This document shows positions 52,437-62,230 of a stretch of 64,000 nucleotides of DNA, one piece after another; within the stretch, counting starts at the first letter, position 1; each line of letters starts with the position of its first letter. The position numbers and the translations under genes were made by a program. The notes beneath the pieces are model-generated. The model worked only from the letters and a program-made list of their open reading frames with translations, was not told the DNA's origin and did not search any database. The DNA is taken from assembly GCA_022414725.1 (NCBI GenBank), contig CM039463.1, positions 87,021,269 through 87,085,268 of the forward strand, in the 5' to 3' direction. This DNA is from Microglena sp. YARC. Its lineage: Eukaryota; Chlorophyta; Chlorophyceae; Chlamydomonadales; Chlamydomonadaceae.

Positions 52437-54461
52437 TTAGAAGTCATCAAGGCTATCCTCTTTCTTTCCTCCCCCCCCGCTCTCATCTTCACTGCCTGAC
52501 TTCAGCATTTCAATGTCCTCCAGGTCATCATCAGATAGATTTCCTACAGCTGCCAGATCAGCTGCCAGGTCATCATCTGATCGATTTCCCACAGCTGCCA
52601 AGCCAGTGGCGGCATCAGTAGCTCCTGCCGCCTTGTTGGGTGCGGTATCTCCACTTCCACCCAGACCCCAACCCTGGCCTGGGTCTGGAGTACCCTGACC
52701 TGAGTCTAATGCTACAAGAGAAGCACCTGCACCTGCTGGATACAAGGCACTTGAGGTGGCCTGTACTGTTGTGGAGCCTAGGCTGCTATCCCCTGCCGTA
52801 GCACTTGCTGCTGCTGTTTTTGCTGTTGCACTTATTGCTGCTGTTGTTGCTGTTGTAGTTTCGCTTGTTGCTGCTGCTGCTGCTGCTGCAGGGGGCTTTG
52901 GAGGGTCTTTTATCAGATCATCAAGTGTGCTGGGGTCAACTGTCTGAGGCAAGGCATCGCCTCCTACACTCGCAGCTGCCACATCTGCTAGCAGACTATG
53001 GCCAGAGTTAGGGGCAGGTGGCGTGGTCTCAGGGACAGGGGCGTGTCTGCTACTTCCAGATGCTGATGGTTGATGGGCAGTGGCATTGCTTGTGATACTG
53101 CCGATGGAAGGGGCCTGGGTATCAGCCATGAGACCAAAGCCTGAGCTGCCAGTGCGTGGTGTGGCAACTGATGCGCCTGAGTGAGGCTCTTTCGTCCCTG
53201 TCACTGTGACCACGCCACCTGCCCTTGACTCTGATGTGCCTGAGTGAGGCTCTTTCGTCCCTGTCACTGTGACCACGCCACCTGCCCTTGACTCTGATGC
53301 GCCTGAGTGAGGCTCTTTCGTCCCTGTCACTGTGACCACGCCACCTGCCCTCGACTCTGATGCGCCTGAGTGAGGCTCTTTCGTCCCTGTCACTGTGGCC
53401 ACGCCACCTGCCCTTGACTCTGATGTGCCTGTGTGAGGCTCTTTTGTCCCTGTCACCCCTGCCAGGATACCAAACCCAGCCCCTCCAGCTGCATTAGATG
53501 ATCCAATAATATCAGCTATGGAAGGTGTAGCTGTACCAGTTGTTGCTGTTGCTGTTGTTGTTGTGCTGTTAATGTTGTTGTTGTACCGGCTGCTGTTGTT
53601 GTGTAGTTGTAGTTGTTCTGTTGATGTTGTTGTTGTTGTGCTGTTGATGATGTTGTTATTGTTGTTGTTGTTCTGCTGTTGGCCTGTTGATGTTGATGTG
53701 GTGCTTTCAGAAGCTTCCTGTGGAGATTTAGATGCTTGGGAGGGCATTCCATCACCTCCAGCGGTATGAATATCTGCATTCAGGCCAAACGCAGAGGTGA
53801 GAGGTGTCTTATCTGAGGCTCGGTATGCTTGTGACGCAGCTTCCACGTCCTGTAACCCAAGCACCCCCACTCCCCCCTTCCACTCAGCATCCACGTTTTG
53901 CAGCTTAGCATCCAAATGAAGCAAATACTCTTTGGGCTGCTTCTTGGCTACAGCCACAGCCTCTTGGAGCTGTCCACGCCCAGCATCAGCCTCAGTTGCT
54001 GTGTCCAGGAGTGCGCCACAAACATCTGTTGCTGCTTGCTCTACACCAGACCGCCTTTGATGGAAACCAGCTTGAGCCGCTGCCTCCCCTATCCTGCTCC
54101 CTTCCCTGCCTCCATCCCTGCCCTCTTTCCCCCCACCACCAGCCCTCTTATCTCCCCCTGTCCCTTCACTGCCCACTTCCCCCCAACCACCAGCCCTCAT
54201 GCCACCCTCTGGAGTCCCTGCAGGAGCGAGCGTATGTTCCAAGTCAGCTGGAAGTCCGTCAAGGTTCTTACTAAATGCGTTCCGCGCCATGTCTGCCATG
54301 CGGTGGAGCTGAAGGCCGTGGCACCGCATGACATGAAGGAGCACGCTCTGTGAGTTGTCAAACTGGCGGCCATTTGCTGCTTCACACTGGGCCCCGAAAG
54401 GGCAGGCGGGTGGCTTACCCAGTATGGCGGCGTTCACAAGGAGCGTAGCAGTATGATAGAC
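52437..54461 (-). CDS. Zinc-finger gene exon 3 (C-terminal half)
   Basis: Starts VYHTATLLVNAAILGKPPAC after acceptor CTGCAG. Contains one finger-like group (CPFGAQC...HVMRCH). Then follow a Gly/Glu-rich part, Asn/Thr repeats, five copies of a 21-residue repeat (GVVTVTGTKEPHSGASESRA type; 53170-53450), Ala/Thr-rich stretches with CAG-like triplets (52800-52900), and an acidic end with two SDDDL motifs (NRSDDDLAADLAAVGNLSDD) and SGSEDESGGGG, finishing DSLDDF stop. Low complexity and in-frame repeats suggest rapid change in length. An in-frame GGTAAG early in the exon corresponds to the repeat junction of the upstream edge copies. Confidence 0.8.
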   Translation of the reverse strand, partial: VYHTATLLVNAAILGKPPACPFGAQCEAANGRQFDNSQSVLLHVMRCHGLQLHRMADMARNAFSKNLDGLPADLEHTLAPAGTPEGGMRAGGWGEVGSEGTGGDKRAGGGGKEGRDGGREGSRIGEAAAQAGFHQRRSGVEQAATDVCGALLDTATEADAGRGQLQEAVAVAKKQPKEYLLHLDAKLQNVDAEWKGGVGVLGLQDVEAASQAYRASDKTPLTSAFGLNADIHTAGGDGMPSQASKSPQEASESTTSTSTGQQQNNNNNNNIINSTTTTTSTEQLQLHNNSSRYNNNINSTTTTATATTGTATPSIADIIGSSNAAGGAGFGILAGVTGTKEPHTGTSESRAGGVATVTGTKEPHSGASESRAGGVVTVTGTKEPHSGASESRAGGVVTVTGTKEPHSGTSESRAGGVVTVTGTKEPHSGASVATPRTGSSGFGLMADTQAPSIGSITSNATAHQPSASGSSRHAPVPETTPPAPNSGHSLLADVAAASVGGDALPQTVDPSTLDDLIKDPPKPPAAAAAAATSETTTATTAAISATAKTAAASATAGDSSLGSTTVQATSSALYPAGAGASLVALDSGQGTPDPGQGWGLGGSGDTAPNKAAGATDAATGLAAVGNRSDDDLAADLAAVGNLSDDDLEDIEMLKSGSEDESGGGGKKEDSLDDF

Positions 54462-54618
54462 CTGCAGCGCATGCAGTGTTGGTCTGAGTGTGTGTGTGTA
54501 GGGGGGTGGGGGTGGGTGGGGGGTGGGGTGGGGTGGGGTGGGGGGGCTTGTCGAGTATTGCGGCATTCACAAGGAGCGTAGCAGTATGATAGACCTGCAG
54601 CGCATGCAGTGTAAGTCT

Positions 54619-54649
<31 letters not shown>

Positions 54650-57600
54650 AGGGGGAGGGGGAGAGGCTTGCCCAGTATGACGGCGTTCACAAGGAGCGTA
54701 GCAGTATGATATACCTGCAGCACATGCACTGTTAGTCTGAGTGTGTGTGTGGGGGTGTGGGGTGGGGTGGGGTGGGTGTGGTGGGTGGGGTGGGTCTTGT
54801 CGAGTATGGCAGCGTTCACAAGGAGCGTAGCAGTATGATAGACCTGCAGCACATGCAGTGTGTGTGGGGGGGGTGGGGGGTGGGGGAGGGCTTGTCAAGT
54901 ATGGCAGCGTTCACAAGGAGCGTAGCAGTATGATAGACCTGCAGCACATGCAGTGTGTGTGTGGGGGGTGGGGGGTGGGGGAGGGCTTGTCGAGTATGGC
55001 GGCGTTCACAAGGAGCGTAGCAGTATGATAGACCTGCAACACATGCAGTGGCAGTCTGAGTATGAGCATGCATGCATATTTGTGTATGTATTTGTGTGTG
55101 TATGGATGTGTGCTCGCGTGTGTGCATGTGTGTGCGCATGCACATGTGTGTGTATTTGTGTGTATGTGTTTGTGTGTGTGTGTCTGTATTTGTGTGTGTA
55201 TGTACATGAATGCACGAGGGCCTGTACATCTGTCCCTTTCCATGCCCCCTCGCTCCCCCCACCCCCCTCTTCTATCTTTTGATTTCGAGTTTGTTTTTGT
55301 TGAGATATATCATACATGGTATGCACCCTTGAGCTTCAATCAGCCACATAGGAGACACGGGCTGTGGGGGCGGAGTGTGAGGGACAGAGTGTGTGGGACG
55401 GGCGGAGGGACGGAGTTTATTGGACGGGCGGAGGGACGGAGTTTGTTGGACGGGCGGAGGGACGGAGTTTGTTGGACGGGCGGAGTGTGTGGGACGCTTC
55501 ACACCAACAATGGGCAAATAATAATAATCGCTGCTCTCGGCTGCTTGGCTCAGTTCAACCAGTCACATGGGATACATGAGCAATGCCGGGCTTGTCCACT
55601 CACTACCTATATAGCGATCGCTATCCCCATTTGACAAATGGCTCAATGGCAGAGCTCCTTGAACAAAGAAGGTGCAGGCTTCGAATCCGTACGGGTGCGC
55701 TTACACACACTACCCCAACGTAGCTGCCAAGCCTCCTGTTACTCCGCGTATCAGATGACACATGTTTCCTAATCCCATCTCATCCTCCCCACGCTGAATC
55801 CCCCCCCCCCCCCCCCCCACACACACACCACCCCCACACACACAAATGCACACAGGTTTCGCGGTCGCTGTCAACCGCCAAAGCTACCATTTACCTGGTA
55901 GCTTTGTGCAGGTAAAGTTGCAGCCCATTCCCTACTGCCGTAAGCAGGGTAATACTAAGCACGCACGGCAGCGCGGTGCCGCGCTGCCTTTTTGAGCCCC
56001 TCTGCGCGTTTCGCGCAGTTTTTTCAACCCTCTGTGGGCGCAACGCGCAGTTTTTGCACTTTCTGCACTAAAAAGCGCTGACCAATTTGACGTTTGTGCA
56101 CTTTAAGCGCTGACCAATTTGGCAAGAAGTAGTACCCTGGCCGTAAGGCGGGGCTCACTTAATACCATGCCCCACCAGGCGTTATCATTACTTTTTGTAT
56201 AGCGAGCGCTACCTGGGACCCGGATTTGGCCAAACCTTCCGCTACCCCTGAGACTCGAATAGCCCCCCCCCCCCCCCCCCCCCCCCCCAGCCTTCCGCTA
56301 CCTGAGACTCTAATAGCCCCCCCCCCCCCCACACACACACAACCCCCACCCCAACCCCAACCCCCCTAGGCAGCACTTTGGGATGCTTACCCAACTCATC
56401 ACTACCAGGAGCCCCCCCTTGAAAGACACCAGATCCCTGATTGCTACCAAGAGACTCCCTTTCTGAAACGAAGAAAAGCTCTGGTGCGATGCCCCCACCA
56501 AACCATACCTACACAATCTACCACCAAACCAAACCAACAGCCACCAAACCAAACCATACCTACACTATCTACCACCAAACCAAACCAACTGACACTAACT
56601 GACACCAAACCAAACCTACATTATCTACCACCAAGCCAAACCAACAGCCACCAACTGCCACCAAACCAAACCATACCTACATTATCTACCACCAAACCAA
56701 ACCAACTGCCACCAAACCCAACCATACCTACACTATCTACCACAAAACCAAACCAACTGCCACTAACTGCCACCAAACCCAACCATACCTACACTATCCA
56801 CACAGCACTTGATCTCAGGTCCCTTGTCGCATTCTTGCAGTTTGTCGGGGACCAGACTATACAGTATTTTTTATCCATCCTCTCCTAATAGTCTACAATT
56901 ACCTTGAATGATTACGCGAGGTTTGTCCATTCCCTTTAGCCTAGTTGGCTACCCCTGGGATGTAGCATGCACACATACTTTCACAATCAGCGCTGCATGC
57001 GCTTTTGCCCTCAACACCACCCACACCCACACTAACCCCCAACACCAAACCTCCCCCCCCCACCCACCACCACCACCACTCCCCCACCTGGTCACACACC
57101 ACTCACTGGAATGCACCAAGCACACATACCTGCACAATCAGTGCTGCATGCTTTTTTGCCCTCAACACCACCCACACCCACACTAACCCCCAACACCAAA
57201 CCTCCCCCCCCACCCCCCACCACCACCACTCCCCCTCCCGCTCACACACCACTCACTGGAATGCAACAAGCTCACATACCAGCCCAATCAGCGCTGCATG
57301 CTTTAGTAGGTTTGTAACCTCAACACCACCCACACCCACACTAACCCCCTACACCAAACCTCCCTCACCCATCCACCACCACCACCACTCCCCTAGCTTC
57401 CACCCAGCTACCCCCCCACCTACTCACACACAACTCACTGGAATGCAACATGCTCACATTCCTGCCCAATCAGTGCAGCATGATTTTTTTGCCCTCAACA
57501 CCACCCACACCCACACTAACCCCCCCCCCCCCCCCCACCCACCCACCCACCCACCCACCCCCACCCCCACTACTCCAGCTCCTCCCCACCCCACCCACCC

Positions 57601-60600
57601 ACCCACTCACACACCACTCACTGGAATGCAGCATGCTCACATACCTGCCCAATTAGCACTACATGCTTTTTTGCCACCAACAAATCCCAACCAACAGACC
57701 AACACCCACCAGCACCAACCAACCATACCTGCCCAATCAACGCTGCATACCTTTTTGCCACCAACAAACCCCAACCAACACCCACCAGCACCAACCAACC
57801 ATACCTGGCCAATCAATGCTGCATGCCTTTTTCATACAAAAAAAACCCAACCAACAACCACCAGCACCAACCAACCATACCTGCACAATCAGCGCTATAA
57901 GCTTTTTTGCCACCAACAAATCCCAACCAACAGACCAACACCAACCAACCATACCTGCACAAGCAACGCAGCATGCGTTTTTGCCACCAACAAACCCCAA
58001 CCAACACCACCAACCATACCTGGACAAGCAACGCAGCATGGTTTTTTGCCACCAACAAACCCCAACCAACACCAACCAACCTTACCTGCACAAGCAACGC
58101 TGCATGCTTTTTTGCGTAATGGTCAATGAGCTCCCCCATGCTAGAGTATACAAACTTCTCTGTGCACCCAGGTGCCGCGCAAAACGTGTCCTCTCTTGCT
58201 CGTGCAACGCCAGCCACATAGCTCGCCATCATCACTATCTCCTCCATGTGCTCTGACTTGAAGTGGTCACCTATCTCATGTACATCCTGATGCGCGGTAC
58301 GGTGTCTCAGTGAGCGATGCCCTGCTTGGGATCCCGCATGTTGTCCATAGCTGGTTGAAGGGGTGCTGCCACTGTTGACACTGTTGGCAGTCTTTGAGAC
58401 AGGCGACTGGTGCAGGGCGGTGGGGGAAGCATTGGTGCCAGGCCTTGCTCTGTTGTGGTTGTTGGAGTGGGGATGGCTGTGGGGGTGGTTGTGGGGGTGG
58501 TTGTGGTTCTGGGGTGGGAGTGGGAGTGGTTGTTGGGGTGGGGGTGGTTGTGGGGGTGAGTTGCTTGAGAGGATTCGCTTCGCACAGATTTGCCATCTGC
58601 CAGAGCAGACTTGGCAGATGCCATTTCTAGGAGGTTGCTAAGAATCTCCGCCTCGTGGGCAGCACTGGAGCCATCCTGGTGGAAGGCCTGCCTCCTCAGG
58701 TGGCCGTACTCTGAGGTATCTAGGAGAAGCATGAGGGGGCAGAGGACACGGCCGTCAGGTAGCAACCTGGCGTTGCTGGCCAATGCCTCAGATGCCGAGT
58801 GTAAGTTGCCCTGATGGTGCTTGTTCACATGAGCAAAGAGGAAAGCGGGATACCGGGTCACGTAGCAATCTGGAGGCCCAAAGGGACAGACTAGGGGTTC
58901 CAAGTGCCTGGACTTTGCCTCCAGCTCCACATGCAGCCATGGGATGCTGGCTATTTTGGCTGAGTGAAAGTGCGCCTGGTGTGCCAGGTAGTGAGACAGA
59001 GAGGTTGTCTTGAGCGTGCAGTTTGGGCAGGGGGTGGTTTTACGATGGGGGAGGCGTTCGTGCTCCAACTTGCGTGCCTCCAGGACTGTGTACTTGGTTG
59101 CAAGGATGACGCTGTATAGGTGTGGGCTGCGGGACAGGTGGTCCGTCCAGACTGGATGCGACTGCGGCCCCAGCTCGATCCTCTCAACACAGTCTGGGAA
59201 TGGGCATGTTGGAGAGTGGAGGAGGCTTGACTGGGTGGGAATTGGTTGGTGGCAAGTCTGCCAGGCTAGGACGTCGATGAAGGCGGTGGCGAATTGCAGC
59301 TCCAGAAGATGGTTGCTCATCTGCAGGGGGAGGGGGGCAGGGGGAGGTTCAATGAGAGGGTGAAGGGGCGAAGGGGAGGGGGGGGGGGAGAAGGGGCAGG
59401 GGGGAGGTTGAATGAAAGGGTGAAGGGGCCAGGCGGGGGGGCGAGGAGGGAGGGGGGGGCCAAGGAGGGGGAGGCCAAGGGTGGGGGGGGCAAAGGAGGG
59501 GGGGGTGAGGAGGGGAGGGGGATGAGAGAGTGGATAAGAGGGTGAGTAACGGGCAGGTTGGAGAGTGGAGGGGCTGAACAGGGATTGGTTGGTATAGCAA
59601 TACCCGTCACACCAGGGCTATTATTTTTGGCCTTTATCATCAGCTTCTAGGCAGCTCCCTAAGCCAGCTACTGTGCTTCACCCATATGTGGCAGCAGTTC
59701 TGGACAACAGATTGTGTCAGCTTCAAGGTGCACTGGGTTGCATCAGCTTTGGCTGAATAGCCGGACAGGGGAGCTGCATAGAAGCTGCTGCTGGGAGCCA
59801 AAAAGAAAAGCTATGCTGCACACCATGGCCACTGTTTCTTTTGTGGGCTTCGCATAGTAGCTTCTAGGCAGCTCTTTTTACCCGCCCTTAGGCCAAACCT
59901 GAAGTTAGCTAGTGTGTCTAAAAGCTGGCATGACAAACACTCCAATGTAGCAGTTATCTTTGGGTTTGACTCAGCCGCTGGCAAATGGAGCTGGGTGGAA
60001 GCTGCTATGCGTAGCCCCAAAAAGAACGAGTGACCATGGCCTCAAATACAAAAGAGTGTCGCATCATTTACTATAGGTTCCTGGGACCCGGTTTTGGCCA
60101 AACCTTCTGCTACCCTGAGACTCTCCCACCCCGTCCCCCGAACCCCTAGGGCCGGCCCGGCATGTGCTCAGGGGGTTGGGGGGTTGGGGGATTGGGGTGG
60201 GGTGGGGGTGGGGGGGGGGGGGGGCGAACCCCTCGGGCCGGCATGTGCTCAGGGGTTGGGGGGTTGGGGAATTGGGGTGGGGGGGTGGGGGGGCGAACCC
60301 CTCGGGCCGGCATGTGCTTAGGGGTTGGGGTTGGGGATGGGGGGGGGGGTTGGGGGGTTGGGGGGGGGGGGGAGGAAGGATTGAGTGGCAGCCTTTATCC
60401 TTCAAAATTACAGCCCTGCTGGTGCTGCTGGCTTACCCTCAGTCCCTGAAGATGATGAAGTGTTCTCATTGGGGAGGAGCTTCGTGTGTGTGTGTGTGTG
60501 GTGACCCCCCAACTGTGCAGTGTGAGTCACTCACCAGATGGAGCAGCAGTGCTTGATCATACGCTGCCACCGCAGGTCCCCACATGTTGTGTGCAGCCCT

Positions 60601-61002
60601 CAGCCATGGATGTCCATCCACTGGCCGCCCCGTGTCAGGAGACAGGTAGCAGTCGAAGGGACAGCCATGAGCCCCATGGTGGGTGATAAACAAACGGCCA
60701 ATCTGCACCATGTCCTTCAACACATCCCCGTGCTCCTGATGTAGATGTCTCTCCCATTCACCGGGCTTGGCTCGATGTTGAAAGCACGACAAACCGAAGC
60801 AGCACTGGCGAGAAAAGGGCGCTCGCTGGCGCAGGGGGGAGTGAAACACGCAGCAGTCTACGGAAATTAGCGGGTTCTGGGCGGTGTAGGGCACGGTTAT
60901 CGCTTGGACAGCAGCGCGCAGGTACGCCTCCTCGACAGGGGGTCTAGTTGTTGGAGTACCCATGGCTGTAATTTCCCCTGGTCCCTTGTGGTAACACTCC
61001 AA
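52437..61002 (-). CDS. Multi-C2H2 zinc-finger protein (three-exon gene)
   Basis: Spliced gene on the minus strand: exon 1 60535-61002, exon 2 58086-59320, exon 3 52437-54461. All junctions are in phase 0 with good signals (CTG|GTGAGT...CTGCAG|ATG; CAG|GTAAGG...CTGCAG|GTC). The product is about 1,240 residues. Zinc-finger-like Cys/His groups are spread over the first two thirds, followed by a long Ser/Thr/Ala-rich region and an acidic C-terminus. Nucleic-acid or protein binding in the nucleus is the general inference; no named family is recognised. Exon 2 contains a one-base homopolymer frameshift as assembled (about 58511). Both introns contain transposons, and intron 2 carries duplicated splice edges. 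Confidence 0.8.
53165..53455 (-). repeat. Coding 63-bp minisatellite, ~5 units
   Basis: Units such as GAGTGAGGCTCTTTCGTCCC and ACTGTGACCACGCCACCTGC repeat every 63 bp, keeping the frame (21 residues). Confidence 0.95.
54420..55060 (-). repeat. Acceptor-edge minisatellite, six copies
   Basis: The 3' end of intron 2. The block CTGCAG|GTCTATCATACTGCTACG through AACGCCGCCATACT recurs with exon-start positions 54461, 54594, 54714, 54843, 54938 and 55033, each preceded by a C-rich/CA-rich polypyrimidine stretch. Only the 54461 copy continues into exon 3; the others change GGTAAG to GACAAG or GGCAAG. Every copy keeps an AG acceptor and about 42 nt of exon sequence. Confidence 0.9.
55061..55360. repeat. 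GT-rich low-complexity intron sequence
   Basis: Imperfect (TG)n with CATG interruptions, 55070-55205. Confidence 0.6.
55365..55500 (+). repeat. 25-bp tandem repeat, five units
   Basis: GACGGGCGGAGGGACGGAGT plus TTGTT/TATTG. Confidence 0.9.
55640..55712 (+). mobile_element. tRNA-derived SINE head (copy 2)
   Basis: ATGGCTCAATGGCAGAG (A box) and GCAGGCTTCGAATCC (B box), followed by TACGGGTGCGCTT. Relative of 52345-52420. Confidence 0.6.
55945..56139. mobile_element. 195-bp hAT MITE with 8-bp TSD (GCCGTAAG)
   Basis: Termini CAGGGTAATACTA and TAGTACCCTG, flanked by GCCGTAAG at 55937-55944 and 56140-56147. The internal GCGCTGACCAATTTG and CGCGCAG motifs match the subterminal regions of the larger hAT elements at 27174 and 29283, so it is a deletion derivative of that family. 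Inside intron 2 of the zinc-finger gene. Confidence 0.9.
56210..56345. repeat. Duplicated segment with poly-C tracts
   Basis: CCTTCCGCTACC(CC)TGAGACTC-AATAGCCCC occurs at 56238-56290 and 56290-56330; a relative lies at 60070-60125. Confidence 0.75.
56480..56810 (+). repeat. ~58-bp minisatellite (CCAAACCAAACCATACCTAC type)
   Basis: Six imperfect units of ACCATACCTACACTATCTAC, CACCAAACCAAACCAAC and AGCCACC/ACTGCCACC. Confidence 0.85.
56960..58085 (-). repeat. Donor-edge minisatellite, about eleven copies
   Basis: The 5' end of intron 2. Each unit repeats the last ~30 nt of exon 2 (minus strand CAAAAAAGCATGCAGCG-CT...GTGCAG) plus the donor (GTAAGG, or GTATGG/GTATGT in copies). Donor positions are about 58085 (true), 58019, 57954, 57880, 57804, 57728, 57644, 57279 and 57129; at about 57456 the GT is lost. 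Spacing is 64-85 bp in the proximal part (57644-58085) and about 150-185 bp in the distal part. Confidence 0.9.
58086..59320 (-). CDS. Zinc-finger gene exon 2
   Basis: Begins MSNHLLELQF directly after acceptor CTGCAG. Finger-like groups: CPFPDC...H...H, CPNCTLKTTSLSHYLAHQAH (C2H2 spacing), CPFGPPDC...HVNKHH, and after a His/Pro/Asn-rich linker FCAAPGC...LIDHYAKKH (C2H2 spacing). The frame that is open from 59320 stops at 58307, while the frame reaching the donor at 58086 is open upstream of 58500 (TANSVNSGST, GDHFKSEHMEE). Both encode the same His-rich style around 58511-58514, where GGGG instead of GGGGG would explain the shift. This is either a consensus error or a real lesion. Ends LLVQ|GTAAGG. 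Confidence 0.75.
59636..59805. mobile_element. ~170-bp foldback MITE, copy 1
   Basis: Ends read CATCAGCTTCTAGGCAGCTCCC and, inverted, CAGCAGCTTCTATGCAGCTCCC. Relatives at 59862-60022 and 63710-63886. Confidence 0.8.
59862..60022. mobile_element. ~160-bp foldback MITE, copy 2
   Basis: Ends GCATAGTAGCTTCTAGGCAG and inverted GCATAGCAGCTTCCACCCAG. Internal AGGCCAAACCTGAAGTTAGC resembles CTGCCAAACCTAAAACAGC of the 63.7 kb copy. Confidence 0.8.
60140..60370 (+). repeat. GC-rich ~65-bp repeat, three units
   Basis: CGAACCCCTCGGGCCGGCAT, GTGCTCAGGGGTTGGGG and G-runs. Confidence 0.9.
60535..61002 (-). CDS. Zinc-finger gene exon 1
   Basis: 156 codons from ATG 61002 (MECYHKGPGEITAMGTPTTR); a second ATG lies 14 codons in. 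Contains CCFGLSCFQHRAKPGEWERH followed by LHQEH, a C-x4-C...H-x4-H group, and a second Cys/His cluster (HHGAHGCPFDC). Ends LLLHL at donor CTG|GTGAGT (60534). The next exon begins MSNHLL in phase. Confidence 0.75.
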
Positions 61003-62159
61003 GGTTTCTCTCAGTATCGCACGCGGAGAAGAATTTTAGCTTGCAGGCATTTAGACGCCTTACGGCGCGCAGGACCATGTAACAATGTTGTGTTTTCTTC
61101 TTCTCCGCTCGTCTACTGGACACGCCCTCCGGGGTCTCGTTTCTTGGTTTCTAGCTTCTCGATTGAGCTTCCTAGATATTTAAAGCTCGAATTTTGCCTT
61201 AGCAGTGGTTGAGGTGCATCTGGGGAGTTGCAAGTGGTGGATGGAAGTATCTACGTGGGAGCGCTGGGCGTCTGTTTCCGTCTGACTTTTTGCGCAGTCC
61301 ATACTCCGTACTGCCGTATGATGAGGCATCGAGGCACCACCATCCCATTAGCTGCAAGAAAGTAACTGCCATCGCCAGCCTGGATCCACGTGGGGCGAAC
61401 GTAAGCGTAATGCTATGTACCAACGTGCGCGTGCGCCTACGTGTGTACCGTATGCGACTAGGGGCCCGGGGGGTGGGACAGGATGGTCGGGTCTCCTGGG
61501 ATTTCAGAGAACCCTGAAAAATTCCGACCGAAAATAAAAGAGCCGTCGGTTCGCCCGCAATTAATTGTCGACTTAGCCAGACTTAGCTGAAGTTGAACAG
61601 ACGAGTCCGAACACCGAATTGACGACCCGCAGAAAAATCGCGGATCTGGACCCAGATCTGGGGGGTACATGCATGACGGGCGGAGGGAAGCTGGCCCAGC
61701 TGCAGTAACTTACTGATTGACTTACCTATATTATTGGTGATTAACTTACCTATATTATTGCTGCTTTAATATATTTCTTAATTTTTTTTTCTTCTTTACT
61801 TTTTTTTCTTAATAGACACCTCCTTCTTTACGTTTTTACGTTTTTTTGTAACTATAGGATTCTTGGATCAACTTCTCATCTTTTACATCTCAAATCAACT
61901 CAAATCAAAAGGGGGGTCAAACCTACATTATTGCTGCTTTATTGATAAGACGCTGAGTTGAGTAGCTACATGGTTGATTTTTCGAACAACACCATACAAA
62001 TTCCACTACTGTAGTCGTACAGCAGTTCCAATTCGAAAAATTATTATTTCTAGACCTGTACCATTCTGAAGCTGTAGCAGGTGGAATCTCGCATTACCGC
62101 ACACCACTACTCTGGAGAGGGACTTCTCCAACCACCGGATCATCAAGCACAGGCTCACT
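61003..62159. other. Divergent intergenic region
   Basis: Lies between two divergently transcribed genes and must hold their promoters. A plus-strand frame at 61209-61400 ending SLDPRGAN|GTAAGC has a donor but no recognised domain. AT-rich stretch with T-runs at 61770-61860. No further gene called. Confidence 0.4.
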
Positions 62160-62230
62160 TCTGGATTTTTTTTTATGAAAGGGATTTCACCCCAGGAGGT
62201 GGGTCTCCCAACACTAACCAAACACCAATG
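62160..62230 (-). mobile_element. Dispersed repeat block Y copy
   Basis: Minus strand TGTTGGGAGACCCACCTCC...GGGGTGAAATCCCTTTC and an A-rich end. Confidence 0.6.

Larger units (their letters stand above)
59321..60534 (-). other. Intron 1 of the zinc-finger gene
   Basis: Contains a G-rich minisatellite next to the acceptor (59327-59545; GGGGGAGGTTGAATGAAAGG type), a partial copy of exon 2 sequence at 59551-59600 (GGTTGGAGAGTGGAGG...ATTGGTTGGT, compare 59206-59248), two foldback MITEs (59636-59805, 59862-60022), and a GC-rich triplicated block at 60140-60370. Confidence 0.8.

Noticed and set aside
52437..54566. A 709-codon frame starting at 54566
   Set aside because: Its first 35 codons translate the pyrimidine-rich intron and an edge copy; exon 3 starts at 54461 after the CTGCAG acceptor.
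61209..61517. Plus-strand gene between the zinc-finger and mannosidase genes
   Set aside because: A frame with one donor-like site but no recognised domain or partner exon; kept only as a remark on the intergenic region.
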